The notes under the pieces were generated by a model. The model saw only the letters and a program-made list of their open reading frames with translations, was not told the origin of the DNA and searched no databases. From Liquidambar formosana (lineage: Eukaryota; Streptophyta; Magnoliopsida; Saxifragales; Altingiaceae): a DNA stretch of 64,000 nucleotides. The stretch covers positions 40,546,792-40,610,791 of the forward strand of contig CM077821.1 in assembly GCA_039720395.1 (NCBI GenBank), in the 5' to 3' direction. The position numbers and the translations under genes are program-made. Of this stretch, positions 23,600-37,050 are shown in pieces; position 1 is the stretch's first letter; each line of letters opens with the position of its first letter.

Positions 23600-26500
23600 T
23601 GAGCGATAAATATCGATTTTTTTTTTTTTTCAATCAATAAAAGGCAATAAAAATCGAATTTACTTACGTAGTCTGAGGTTTTAGTGAGGTATTTTTTTTT
23701 TTTTTGGTTAGTATTGAGGTAGGGAAAATCATATGTTAGGGTATTCATGTGACATATTTGTAATTAAATAAAAAATTATTATTATTATTATTTTTTGTTT
23801 TCAAAAAATTACGATCATATATATGTAGGAGTAAACTAAATCTGTATGTTAATAATAAATGAAAATAAATAAATAAAGGAGCTAAATCGGTATGTGAAAT
23901 CAGTGATCCTAGCAGCATGGTCATTTATTGTTTTAAGACTAATGTGTGACTTACATGGTTAATGCTAATTATAGGAAATTAGATCGCCACTTAAATTGGA
24001 TACTCTCACCAGATTCATCACCCAAGTGGCACTCTTAAGTCTTCTATAATTTTGGAGTAATAAAAACTCAGCTTTTTCAATAATTGCTAAGTAATGCTAA
24101 TCACTTCAACTAATGAGAAAATTCAATCGGTGAACTTATTTAGTATCTTTAGTATTTTATTTATACTTTTGGTATACAGTATTCAAACCCTATGGTTGAA
24201 TCAATGAAATTAAGTATAGCTCCCCCAACCCCCACCCCCTTTTTTTTTTCTTTGGTAGGTGAAGAAGATGCTCAAACTCAAGCAGAAACAAGGGAAACAA
24301 GGGCCATAGGACTAAGATTATTGGGACCTCCAACCATTTTTTACTGACTATATAAACTAAGCAGCAAGTTGCCCTTTTTTCCTTTTGCTTGCTTCTTAAT
24401 TCTTCTTTTTCATTTTTTTTTTGTTTCTTTTTTGGGGACACCCTAAGAAAGGATTATATACTTTTGACCCACATCTAGTCCTTCAAATGCCTTTATCATG
24501 ACGCTAACGAGAATTTTATACTGATCGTTATTAATGTCCTTTTTCAAGGTTGTCGAGATCTATTAAAATTAGCCGATGTAATGTTGCATACCTGATCCTT
24601 TTTGATAGTGTCATCAAGATGGCAAGTGGTCATGACTTTTGGCGAAAATACATATGAGATAACAGAAAAAGAACAAAGAAATACTCAGTATTGAGGATTG
24701 TGACCTAAAAGATGCAATAGAGACATTTTAGCTTACTAAACAAGCCACCTCAAGCATCACAGTCTATTCCTCACCACTAATTTTGATATGAGATGATGTG
24801 TTTCAAGATTGGCCACCACATATGACATAGTACTGCTCTATATATTGAGCAAGGAAATGGCACATGATGAATTTTATTGGCCATATATCTTTCTTTTCCC
24901 TTCTCTTTTTTTCTTTGCCCACATTTGGAAAAAGAAAAAGGGAGGAAGGGGGACTCATCCATCATACCAAGTTCTTAAGTACCATTTAATCATTTACCAC
25001 CCAACTAGCTGATTTTTTTATTCGCCTTTAAAATTGTACCCATTCGATAGTTCCGTCCTTCGTCACTAGATTAAACCCATCCCAAGTAACGAATAGTTAT
25101 AATCATTTTCGTTTTAACGATATGAAAAATTAAAAAAATTTCAAATGAACGTTTGAATTCAAAACCAATAATTTCTAGATCGTGATTGTTGTAATTCTTT
25201 CTCATCTGTGCTATGTTTATGAATTGACTATCAATACTTATCCTTGACCCTTGTTACGTAATTTATTAATACAAATTGGAAAGACGTAAAAACCCTTTGT
25301 GGTATATGTCTTGTCAAGGCAACATTGCCTTTCTGTTAGTGTAAACTTTTCTTGAGAAAAAGGGCCAAAGTATAAAACATCGAAAGCAATGTTTAATTAG
25401 TTGATGGGAAAAGCCTAGTGTCTTTCAGTGCCTCAATTTGATTTGTTAGTAGTGGACTATCCTTTTTCATTTTCCAAATTTTTTATAGTGTAAGTGCTTC
25501 CTGGCCGTCTGATGTCGATCGGGTAGGCAAATAGTGACACGTGTTGTAGCCAAAGCTGGACCCCATATCATGACAGAGAAGCTCCCAGCTCATTTCACCG
25601 ACCTTTCTTGTGGTTCTAGAATATCCAGTACCCTACTTGCCAAAACCTAGCGTGATGCAAGGGGAAAAAAGGAATAATCTTGGTTTATGTTTCTCCTATG
25701 AATTAGTAAAAGATTTCTTGTTTGAATCATTTAGGGGCTAGCTTGAAGGCTCATACTTTATTAAACCCAAAAAAAAAAAAAAAGGAAAAAAAAAGAAGGA
25801 AGGTTTATACTTAATAAAAATTAATTCACAGGTTTAAAAGCTCTTAAACTTTCTCCAAAGAAAGGTTATACTTGTATTTGTATTTTTCTTTTTATAATTT
25901 TTTTTGGATATTTTAGTAATATTGTGCGGTAGGGCAATGACGAAGAAACCATAGTTTTCAATGAAGTGACATATTCGGAGCAACATGGATATTGTTGAGA
26001 ATTAATTAAAGGAGCTGTTGCCATAGCGAAACTCGTTGTGAAAGAGAGGAAGTCCGCCGCGTTAAAATTACAGGTCAATTTGATGTCTAAAAACTACCCA
26101 ACAACACTGAAAACTTTGGGAAAAATGAGAAAAATTACTATGAGTCTTGACCGAGTTGATTCCAGTATGGGATGGGATTTGGATAGGTATGGTTCAAAAT
26201 ATCACTCAAGATTCTCTCTCTGGAAGTTTGGAAAATCTATTCAGATGGAAAAAATAAACACATTTATAAGATGAAAACTGAATTTTTTAAAGTCATTAAA
26301 TGAATCCAAACACCCAAACACCAAGTAGAAAATCCTGACTCTCAAGTAGAAGTCCTATTATAAGGTATAACCAAAACCAATGGGTAAATTAAATAAATAA
26401 ATAAAATATATATATATATATTACCTGGTCAATTTCTACGATGCATGAACAGGCTGAATTTTTTCACATGCCCATATAGGCATATGGGCTTAAGTTTCGT

Positions 26501-28952
26501 TCTCTTTTACTTCCCCGGGGAGGTGTTCGGTCAAGTCACATGCGTGTGCAATTTTCTCAAATCTCAAGTACGAGTGTTCTTTATGAAGTAGGCCTGACAG
26601 TTGTCCCTCTTTATGCCATGACTCATGGGTGGAATAAATTAAGATTTGTATGGATGACTACACTAGGTTGAGGTAAATGTGAATAATTAAAAATTTCCCC
26701 CCTTAGCCCCTAAAATTCTTGACTAATTTTCAAGAGAGATGACAATATATTTACACACAAAAAATTAAAAAAAAAAAATTGTTTTGAGAAGTTGCACACT
26801 TACACTAAATAGATACACAATAAAACCGAAATGGGTCAATTAAATGAAACCTCATTAATTGACCTCTAAATCCAATTGTATAGTACAAAGTACGAGTTAG
26901 GACATCGTTTGTGATCCTACTTAGCTACTCGTACTTTTTCTTTTATTTTTTATTTTAATGACATAGAACCTTTGATCCTTATTTGTATTTGGCTTAGAGA
27001 AAAAACTTGAAATCTATTATAGGAATTCAAAAACAATTAACAGTGATATTGTGATATTGGATGATAATGATAGTCTAAGGATCCAGTGAGCTTATGATGT
27101 ATGAAAAGGAACATCATAAATACCTTATTATGGTGGAAAAAGAAGAAAGGCATTCTACTCTAACTTTCTCACATTTCAATTATTACTTTGATTTGATAAT
27201 GTTTGGATTACCATTATTCTCTCTCACACACATTCTAATAATAACCAAATTTCCAATTTACAAAAGCAAAGTTGGCACAAAGACTCACTCCCAATTAGTC
27301 AACACAAGTGTTGCTTGGAAATTTCTAGGCACCATCATCACGTGAAAACAAACGTAATTTTCAAGTCATTACGGGAATGTTCTTTCCGATTCTAAAGAAA
27401 GCCTTAAAATATTTCCCACTATTCTTTTTTCTACTTCCACTAATCATGCTATATTTATGTTTTTATATGATGACACTAACATTTTCCACTGTAGTGGTTC
27501 ATCTCCTCCTTTCTTTTATTTTTTTGGGTGAGGGTGTGGGGCTGGGTATTGTAGTTCATCTCATGCCCACGGGATTTAAAGGTTGGGGCAATGTGTTCCA
27601 CTAAGACAATAGAGTGGTGCTACCTACGCCTCAATATTATACCCGTGCCATCCCCCGGTTTTATTTGACATTCATTCTTCTTCTTCAAACTGCAAAAGAT
27701 GCTCAAATTTTTTTATTAATTATTAACTTACCCAATAAAAGAGCTGGAAAAATTAACGCGCGAAACCAAAAAACTAACTTAGGTGAGAAAATTTTTTACA
27801 ATTTATTACATTTTAGTGATCACTTGTTAAATTAATATCATATAAAGGCTTTGTTTGTTAATTTATTACAAATTGACTGTCTATGTACTTTAAAATGACT
27901 CTAATGTCCTTTATCTGGTATTAAATTGGAAAATGATCATCGAAAGAGAAAAATTTTAGATTTTTTTTTTCTTTTGGGAAATTTTCAGGTGGGGCATCCT
28001 ACCTGGCTGGCTTGGCCCTTGGGTAAATTAATTTATTGCTTATGACCCTTAATATAGGGCTATCAGAGTGGCACACAAGTACACAACAAATGTAAGGACC
28101 TCGCAACAACACAATAATAATAACCTAGCAACCTTATCCTAATTATTAATTGACATGTTTAATTACCTATTAAACAGAAAATGACTGAATTGGTATCCTT
28201 AAGGATTGTTGACAAGTCTTTTTTATTTTTTTTTGGGTGGGGGCTGGTTGTTGACAAGTCTATTCTTTATAAGATTGATCTAGGGATTGTCGGCAACAGC
28301 CCATGCCAAGAACGAAAAATAGGGACCTTGCAAGCGAGACTAGGTAAGAGATGAAACATGGATACTGATTAGACATTGTGTACTTATCATTAGTAATGCA
28401 CGTACAATCCAACCACATGTGGAAGTGCATTTAAGAAGTGATCACTACTTTAAAGTATGATGATTCAATGATTTTGGATTAGTATATCCAATTTTTTCTT
28501 CCCAATATTTTTCTTTCTTTTGAAAAACATGGCAAACCTGCAGAACAAACATCATGTGTGAATGTTCTATCTGGGCCCATATTGATTATTTATTTATTTA
28601 TAAGAATTTGGTTTTTTTATTAATATTTAGATTAGTTGGTATAATAAACTTAATTTTTTTAATTAAATAAGAAAATAGAAAAAATAACAAAACAGTGAAT
28701 CAAAATAAAAGTAATCTTTAAAAGATGGGTAAAACTCTCATATTTCTTTCAAAGTGGTAATAATGAATTTTAATTATAAAAAGAAAGAATTTAAGGTCAA
28801 ATGTCCATTATATCATTTTAGTAAAATTTTCCCTTTTTTGACCCTACCCGAATCCTATCAGATTGTTCTCATCTCTCTTTATTAAATAAAACTTAACTAA
28901 TGTTTCTCTTATGTGTTGAGAAAGATAAAAAACCAGTGATTCTCTTTTGGTG

Positions 28953-28985
<33 letters not shown>

Positions 28986-29365
28986 ATTGAAAATTATGAT
29001 TTTATGATCAGCTTTTTTTAATTATATTTTGAGACTTTTAAATTAGGAGAGAAGATATGAGTTTATGTGAGAAGGGTATTTAAGTGGGATAAAAAAATAA
29101 AAAATAAGGAGGGCAGATTGGTTATTGTAAAATGGTATATGGTAGTTCCCTTCTTTTAGGGATTAAAGTTCATTACTATAATTTTAAATGGACTAATAGG
29201 GATTTTTATTTGGAATTACTTTTATTTTGACCCACCATTTCGTCATTCTCTCTCCCCATCCCCCCCCCCCCCCAAAAAAAAAAAAACAATGTTCCCCATT
29301 TTTGTGGCTAACAAATGGGATATTGGGACGACACAATTGTTTTCATTAAAAGGTAAGTAGTAAGC
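23600..29365. repeat. Tandem duplication unit A (flank of the NHL1-like gene)
   Basis: This non-coding stretch matches 31.1-38.5 kb block by block in the same order. CTACATCTAGT..CTTCAAATG-type sequence occurs at 24470 and 32515. GATTCTAAAGAAAGCCTTAA occurs at 27388 and 35779. TTATATTTATGTTTT and the ACACTAACATTTTCCACTGT blocks occur at 27470 and 35865. CCTAGCAACCTT occurs at 28122 and 37833. CCCCATTTTTGTGNCTAACA occurs at 29293 and 38410. Including the NHL gene the unit is about 6.6 kb. No additional gene is seen; open frames here (for example 27377-27604) are not conserved in the copy. Confidence 0.85.
28959..28981. repeat. Poly-T tract
   Basis: A run of more than 20 T in unit A. The equivalent part of unit B (about 38390) has an A run instead. 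Confidence 0.85.
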
Positions 29366-29373
29366 AAGGAAAA

Positions 29374-30496
29374 TGTTATATACAGAATTTTATGTACAGC
29401 ATTGTTTGTGGGTCGTCGCGACGTGGAGTCAACGAAGCCCACGTGGGTCGTATTCGAGGAGGTCAACCATGTATGATGGTGAGACAAGTGGAGAGATCTA
29501 GGTGGAGGAGAGAGAGAAGCGATCTAGGGGTAGCTTTAGGAGTGGGAGATAGGCAGGGAGAGAGTCGACCTAGTGGGGCGCGACTTGTATTTGGAGAGAC
29601 TTCAGTCCAAATGAAGCCTTTTTGGAAAATCCCCTCAATCAAGGCAGAGATTCCTTGGTTGTTAGTGTTGTTGGTGAGGGGATTGAATTGACCTTAAATG
29701 AGGCCAAACAGGACCTTTTTATAGAGCTAAGGGGTCTGGGACAACCGTTGGTTACAGGTGGCAGTCAGACCTAGGGTGATGGGTAACAGACCTATGCTCT
29801 TCTAAGTAGATCGGCTACCTTACCCTGTTCTGGAGATGACACCCATACTAGTCAGGCTTTATACCTGTACGAGGTATGAGTTTGACCTGTTAACTGTCCC
29901 ATCGCCTTTTGAGGTTGTTGGCATGTCACGTCACTTCCCAGCCATTCCCCAGATCGACTATAGAGGTGCAATTCCCGATGTCAAGGGTGCGACCTCCTTA
30001 GAGAGCCTTCTCTCCATCCACCAAGCCAAGATCCTCCAAATGTCCCATTGTTAAGAGAAGCTAAGGTCGAGCGACCTTGCTTGAGGGTCAAGCTCGCGAT
30101 CGAGCCCCCCGGGCTCTGCCTCGACCCAGGCTAGTGTTAAACTAGGACCATACCTTGGGGGTACTTCGAGGGGGATCAAGTAGATCGCCGACCTCGACTC
30201 CCATCGCGCGATGCGATAGGCATCCGACTCGATGAGGGTACGATCTCCCACCTTGAGATGTTCCGGGCATCCTTGATAAATAAGGGCTTCCCTCTGGGGG
30301 GCATCCTCGAAAGGGTGGACACTCCCTTCGAAGGTAAGCGCAAGATACGGGCGACGAGGCCATTTTGGATGAGCTCGGCCAAGTAGTGCCAGCTCGGCGT
30401 CTGTGGTGGCGAAGCAAGTCAACCCTATTAGTCAATCCTCCACGCGGGGACTTGTGGTTGGTCTGATGTGGCTTGGTCATTTCTGGGGTATCAACA
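29374..30496 (-). mobile_element. Solo-LTR-like block at the unit A/B junction
   Basis: A GC-rich island of about 1.1 kb without similarity to either duplication unit. Read on the minus strand it begins TGTTGATACCCC and ends TATATAACA, the TG...CA ends typical of long terminal repeats. No internal retroelement domain is found. A matching 5-bp target duplication is absent: GAAAA precedes it, AGCAT follows. It contains minus-strand frames (for example 30051-30422, 123 residues rich in Pro, Arg and Leu) that match nothing I recognise. It could be an old solo LTR or one LTR left after a deletion. Confidence 0.5.
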
Positions 30497-30594
30497 AGCA
30501 TCAAAATATAGTATCTTATGTAACATTATGTGTATAAATTAAAATTCTCTCGATTTATTTAACAAATCTCTTTTTAATATTAAGTCGTGTATTA

Positions 30595-30977
30595 TGGCCC
30601 CAATACACGACGTAGGCATCAAGCTGGTTGTAATAGATGTCGATGTGGTCATTGGGGTTGCAGGAAGAGATGGTGACTTGGATGGTGGAGGTGAGGATGC
30701 TAGGGGTGGAAATGTTGAAGGCGAAGACGGTGGCGTCATGGAGGATGAAGAGAGGTTTGGTAGGCTGGAGGATGACCCTAACGAGGAGGATGATGACGAG
30801 GAGGAGGATAAAGTCGATGTAGAGGTGCTTCGGCCGTGTGCAATGACATTTGTCATGGGAGTAGCAGGGTTTGCACGGTGGGGGGAGGTGTGGTGTAGAT
30901 GGAGGTGGAGGACAACATTTGGGAAGGTAGGGACAACATTTGCGGTTGTAGTAGTAGCGGTAGTCTTTATAGTACAT
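30595..30977 (-). pseudogene. Truncated NHL1-type paralogue
   Basis: The frame starts at an ATG (30977) with MYYKDYRYYY in place of MSSKDCGHHH. It has a Cys/Pro-rich insert (about residues 14-46), then the recognisable core VILQPTKPLFILHDATVFAFN and NPNDHIDIYYNQLDAYVVYW. It lacks the second half of the domain (YQGHK motif, GRVRWKVGT, C-terminus). Similarity to the intact gene stops at about 30595; from there the frame runs into unrelated AT-rich sequence until a stop at 30555. The invariant GIYYDR is changed to DIYYNQ, and the membrane helix is shortened. The leader (30978-31110) still matches the intact gene's leader. It is probably non-functional. A short expressed peptide of 140 residues cannot be excluded. 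Confidence 0.85.
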
Positions 30978-31125
30978 GGTGGGTACTACTGTGGTGATTG
31001 ACGGTGGTAAAAGGATTGGTGGTAGTGGAGGAAAGAGAGGGGTGGTGGTAGTTTTGAGAGGTGTGGGAGTTAAATGTTATAACATAGGTTGTGTATGTAT
31101 TATATGGAGGGGTAACTGCTAGTTA

Positions 31126-32007
31126 GAACATCTCTAATGGTGTGAATTATTTTATTTGTGCTATTGTTATTTTAGTACATGTTACAATGTTAAATGTTAT
31201 AATTTGGCATAATTTGTTCCGATGGTACAAATGACATAATAAGTAATTTTTTTGGCACAACCACTATTTCTTTCATTTCTAACTAATTTTGTGCTATTTT
31301 AGTTTAAGGGTGTGACAAATATAATATAAGGGTGAGCTATTGTCATTTTTTAATGCACCCTTTAAGAGAATCTCCAAGGATAAGCTATATGGTGTGCTAT
31401 TGCTATATTATAGCATTTAGCACAAGTTGGGATGCTCGAATGGTATGCTAAATGCATGTGCTAAATATAGCAATAACTCACCCTTGTACTATATTTGGCA
31501 CAAAGGTAAGCTATTTTTATATTTGCCATGTTAGCATTTCCTTTCTTTCTCAACAACCAAATACACCAGCAACTTCTTTTCTCCCATTTTTTTTCCAAAA
31601 TTTTCTTAATAACCAAACAGCCCATAAATAAATACAATATTTTCAAAAATAATATTGAAATAATAAATAATAATAAAATCAGAAAACATACCTTTTTTTT
31701 TTAACTCATTCATCTCGCTCGAGCAATATTGCATTTGATCGATATACCTCATTCATTATCTTACGAGACCTTAAATTTGTAAAAAGAATTAAAGTTGTGA
31801 GAAAAAACAACTCACTGCATTTATTGGCATCATTGGAGCACATTGTGTTAAATTATAGCATTTGTTACTATAACATGTGCTAAAATAGTAATAGCATATC
31901 TAATTTAACTCACATAACTGGAGATGTTTAACACATCATTAAAGTACCAATAAAATGTATTATTTCTAAAATATAATAATAGCATACCCTTTAGGGTGGA
32001 GATGCTC
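31126..32007. mobile_element. Composite MITE with GAGCATCTC-type ends
   Basis: The left end GAACATCTCTAATGG and the reversed right end GAGCATCTCCACCC are inverted. The interior repeats GTGTGCTATTGCTAT/ATAGCAATA motifs in both orientations, suggesting two nested related elements (a second boundary is at about 31372-31440). Ends of this kind are common in plant hAT-like MITEs. No clean target duplication was found. The right part (from 31569) also occurs in copy C at 61096. Confidence 0.5.
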
Positions 32008-33856
32008 TTAGCCTTACGTCTTTACCCCATAAATCTTACCAAACTGACATGGATGACGCAATAATGGGAAACTACAGTAATGGGGACACCGGTGATATAG
32101 TATTGGGAAACCATGGTAATGGATAAAACTTGGCTCCTTAGACCAAGGAGCAGCTACTCCTTTAGGGTGACGTGGCCTATTATTTAGTCAACACAGGTCC
32201 AACACAATGTGTTACTCGTGTAAAGAAAAATAGATAGGTCCTACTACGGTAAATTCATAGAAATTCAGTGTAAGAAAAATTCAATTTTTTCATTAATTGC
32301 TAAGTAATACTAATCATTTAATACCTTTACTCTTTAGTATAATTGAACTCATGAGAAAAGTTGGTGAACTTATTTAGGATCTTTACTCTTTATTATAATT
32401 GAACTATAATTGTTTTCTACGGTTGGATTTATTTGTGATTCCTCCTAAGCTAAAAGTTGTCTTTTTTTCCTCTATTTCGGAGGAGCAACAACTAGTATTT
32501 TCCACTTTTAACCTACATCTAGTTTTTCAAATGCCTTTATCATAATGCTAACAACGATCTTAAATTGATCATTGTTAAAGTCCTTTAAAGTTGTCAAGAT
32601 CTACTAAAATTTAGCCGATGCGATGTTGAATACCCGATATGAGGTCCCATATAAAGGTAAAAAGAAATACTCAGTATTGAGAATTATCACCTAAAAGATG
32701 CAATAGAGGCATTTTAGCATTACTAAACAAGCCATCACAAGCATCGGAGTCTATTCTAAACCACTAATTTTGATAGAGATGTGTTTTAAGATTGGCCACC
32801 ACATATGACATACTGCTGCATTGAGCAAGGAAAGGGCACATGATGAATTTTATTGGCCAGATATCTTTCTTGTTCCTTCTCTTTTTCTATTTGCCCACGT
32901 TTGGAAAAAGAAAAAGGGAGGGGAGGGAGGGGGAACTCATCCATGATACCGAGTTCGTAAATTTTACCATTTACCATCTACCATCTAACAGGCTAGTATC
33001 TTTAGGTGGAACTCAACAAACTGAGTTTTTAATTCACTTTTAAAATAGTACCCATTCGATGGTGGTCCAAATTATTCATTAATTAATTATTCTCTAATTT
33101 TCAAATTTGACATAAGACATACATCTAGCTAAATGGTTCCATGTATTTTATAGTAATTTTCTTAAGGGTTCAACTCATAGGAAAGACGGAAATGGTTCCA
33201 TCCTTCACCAAACCCATCCCAAGTAATGAGCAATAATTATGATTATTTTCATCTCAACGATATAAATAATTAAAAATTTTCAAATGAATATTTAAATTCA
33301 GAGCTTATATATAATTTTACATCGTAATTGTTGTAATTCTTTACCATTTGTACTATCCTCACGTGTTGGCTGTCAACCCTTATTGGTGACCTTTATTACA
33401 TAATTTAATAAAGATTCGAAAAGACGTAAAAACCCTTCGTGGTGTATGTCTTGTCAAGGAAAAGGTTTCTTACCTTTCTGTTAGGGTAAACTTTCTTAGG
33501 AAAAAAGGCCAAAATATAAATAAAAAAAAAATTGAAAGAAATGTCTAACTAGTTGATAGGGAAAGTTTAGTGTCTTTCAGTACGTGCCTCAATTTGATTT
33601 GTTAGTAGTGGACTTACCTTTATCACTTTCCAAATTTTTTTATAGTGGAAGTGCTGCTTCTTGGCCGTTGGATGCTGATCGGATAGGCAAATTCAGTGAC
33701 ACGTGTTGTAGCCGAAGTTGAACCCCATATCATGACAGAGAAGCTCCCATTTTTTGTGGTTCCAGAATATTCAATCTACTTGGCTAAAACCTGACATGAT
33801 GCAAAGGGGAAAAAAGGAATCATGGTTTATGGTACTTGTATGGATTAAAAGACTGA

Positions 33857-34270
33857 GGCACTGTTTGGTTGTATTTTTAAAAAGATTTTTTTTTTTTAAA
33901 GTTTATATATATATATATATTTTTGTTTATCCTTTTAAGTAGAAACAATAAAAGTAAAAACGTATTTGATAAAATTAATTTGATCTTTGGATATAATAAA
34001 AAATTCTATTGAATCATCGTTACTTAAACGAAAGATTAGGACAGGTACAATCTCTATCGATCGAGAATTTTTCAAGTTAAGATCAAGTTCATCGGAAAGA
34101 GAAAAATGACTTTTTAAAGCAAATTTTTATTGTTTTTGCTTAAAATCAAATATTTTGTTTTTTGCTTTCTAAAAATCCTTTTTAATTCCTCCAATCAAAC
34201 AGTGCTTTTTGACAATTTTTTGCTTTCAAAAGTAAAAAAGATTTTAAAATAAATTAAGCCAAACGGTGCC
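33857..34270. mobile_element. Tourist-like MITE in unit B
   Basis: The left end GGCACTGTTTGGTTG is mirrored by AAGCCAAACGGTGCC at the right. The inner sequence is also partly palindromic (CAATCAAACAGTGC near 34192). Unit A has no such segment at the matching place (about 25705-25720). The flanking trinucleotides TGA/TAA are an imperfect match for a 3-bp target duplication. Confidence 0.7.
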
Positions 34271-34322
34271 TAATATTGTATGAATTATTCAAAGGCTTGA
34301 AAGCTCATACTTTATTAAACCT

Positions 34323-34354
<32 letters not shown>

Positions 34355-34361
<7 letters not shown>

Positions 34362-34474
34362 GTTCATACTTTATTAAAATTAATTGACAGATTTAAAAGC
34401 TCTTAAACTTTTTTATATAAAAGGTTCATACTTTATTAAAATTAATTGACAGATTTAAAAGCTCTTAAACTTTC
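34355..34474. repeat. 62-bp perfect tandem duplication
   Basis: The block with GGTTCATACTTTATTAAAAT through AAAGCTCTTAAACTTT occurs at 34361 and again at 34423. Unit A has a single copy at about 25803-25855, so this duplication postdates the A/B split. It is preceded by an (AT)n tract at 34324-34357. Confidence 0.9.
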
Positions 34475-36136
34475 TCCAAAAAAAAAAAAAAAAAAAAACA
34501 AAAGGTTATACTTGTATTTTTCTTCTCTTTTTATAATTTTTTTATGTGCACATTTTACTAATAGGGCAATGACAAAAAAACCGTAGTTTTCAATGAAGTG
34601 ACATATTTGGAGTTACATGGATATTGTTAATAATTAATTAAAGTGGTGGGGTTTATAGCGAAACTCAGCGTGAAAGAGATGGAGGAAGTCGGCTACACTA
34701 AAATTACAGATTCATTTGATATCTAAAAATTACCCAACAATACTAAAAACATAGGAAAAAAAATAAGAAAACTTACTACGAGTTTTAACCGAGTTGATAC
34801 CAGGATGGGATTTGGGTAGGTTCAAAGTACGAGTCCATCTATTATAACCAAAACTGAAAGGCAAAATAAATATAAATAAAAATATTACCTTGTCAATTTC
34901 TACAATGTATGAACAGGCTGAATTTTTTTTCACATACCCATAGCACGAGAGGCTAAATTTTCATACGTACACTCTATATGAAGTAGGCCTTACACTCGTC
35001 CCTCTTTATGGCATGGGTGGAATAGATTAAGATTGTATAGTCATGACTATATTAAATTGGAGGTGAATTTGAAAAATTAAAAATTTCCCCCTTAGCTTCT
35101 AAAATTCTTGATTAATTATCGAGAGAGATGACAATATAATTAGGGAAAAAAAAATTGTTTTGAGAAGTTGCACACTTATAGTAAATAAATACACGACAAA
35201 ACCGAATGAGTCAACTAAATGAAAGCTTGAAATATATTATTAAAATCCGAAAGGAAATGAGGTAACAGTAATATTTCAGTAACAATGACCGTCAAAGCAC
35301 GTCAATGAGCATGTGATTTAAGAAAAGGACCATCAAGATTTGAAATCAAGATATTTGAAAAATGTTATAACATTTCTATTGACATAACTGAGAAAAGATT
35401 GGCACATAGACATCAATATCATGGATAAAGTTGTTCACACTATGTTATGGGGCAAAAAGAAAGAAAGGCTTTCTCAAATTTCAATTATTATTATTTTTTT
35501 CTCTTTTTTTTTTCTCCGACAATTATTACTTTGATTTGGTGATGTTTCAACAACCATTATTCTCTCTCTCTCTCTCACGCACGCATTCTAAGAATAAATA
35601 AATTTGTAATTTACAAAAGCAAAGGGAACATGGCGACACGCAAGTGGCACTCACCATCCAATCCAGATCAGCAAAGACTCACTCCGATTAGTCAACAAGT
35701 GTTGCTTTGGAAATTTCAAGACCCCATCGTCATGTGAAAACAAACGTATTTTTCAAGTCATTGGGTGGATGTTGTTTCCGATTCTAAAGAAAGCCTTAAA
35801 ATATTTTCCACTATTCTTTTTTCTGCTTCCACTAATCATGCTATATTTATGTTTTCATATGATGACACTAACATTTTCCACTGTTGTGGTTCATCTCTTC
35901 TTTGTTTTTGAATTTTGTTTATTTATTTATATTTTTGGGTTCATGCCCATAGGATTTAAAGGTAGGGGCTGTGTCCCAAAACAAAGACCAAAGTTCGGTG
36001 GTATATGGCCGTGGTTCAAGCAAAAACCAGCCACTTTTTTAGGTCCCCATCAATTCAAAAGAACCGTTTTATAATATATTTAATATCATTAAAAACCCTA
36101 TGGAATTTTGTCTACCGGTTGGGTCCATAGAATTTA

Positions 36137-36492
36137 GGGTAAATTGCAGAAAATCTTCCTACAATATGGGGCTCAGTAGATAACCCTCTTATTTTTTAAT
36201 TTTGTTGACGTGCCTCTCTTATGTTTTAATTTTTGTAAATATACCCCACCATTACCCGCCGTTAATGAAAATGAACAAAAATTATTCATATGATTATGCA
36301 CGTAATACCGTTAACGGATCCGTATTGCCTAAAATCGTCAGAACCCTCACTGGCGTTATGATCAATTGGGTGACTATCAATGATTGGTTTTGACTTTTCA
36401 ATTGAATTAGTAGGCATATTGACAAAATTAAAATATAAGGAAGGTTATCTGCTGACTCCCATACTTCAGGAATTTCTTTTTGCAATTTACCT
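36137..36492. mobile_element. Mutator-like MITE, GGGTAAATTGCAG ends
   Basis: Left end GGGTAAATTGCAGAAAATC; right end reversed AGGTAAATTGCAAAAAG. Sub-terminal GGCTCAGTAGATAACC pairs with GGTTATCTGCTGACTC. Direct repeats TAGAATTTA (36128-36136) and GAGAATTTA (36493-36501) differ by one base in nine. It is non-coding and absent from unit A. Confidence 0.75.
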
Positions 36493-36715
36493 GAGAATTT
36501 ATATAAATTAATTTAAAAGAAAACTTACAAAGTATTAAGTAGATTTGTGTGTTTGACTAAGACAATAGAGAGTGGTGCTACATACACCCGAATATTATAT
36601 TCGTGTCATCTACTGGTTTTATTTGACATTAATTCTTCTTCAAATTGGAAAACGTGCTCAAACTTTTTAATTAATTATTAACTTCCCTAATAAAAGAATT
36701 GAGTAAATTAATTTA

Positions 36716-37001
36716 GGGTAAATTACATTAAGAATCTCTTTAGAATTTGACTATTATAGATACATCCCTCACGTTTTTGAAATTATATTAACACCCCATA
36801 CTTTACAAAATAAACTACAAAAGACCTCTCTCTCTAACTTCCGTTCATTCAATCCATTAAATCATGTTCAAATTTTTCCAAAATACCTTAACTACCCTCA
36901 TTAGATGATAACTTTCATGTTAAATGCATATAACTTACCAATTCAACATGTTCATCTAGCACTTTTGAATTTTCTTATTATTATTGATAAACAATTAAAA
37001 G

Positions 37002-37050
<49 letters not shown>

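Noticed and set aside
30051..30422. 123-residue Pro/Arg-rich protein
   Set aside because: It lies inside the LTR-like GC island and matches no domain I know; likely chance openness.
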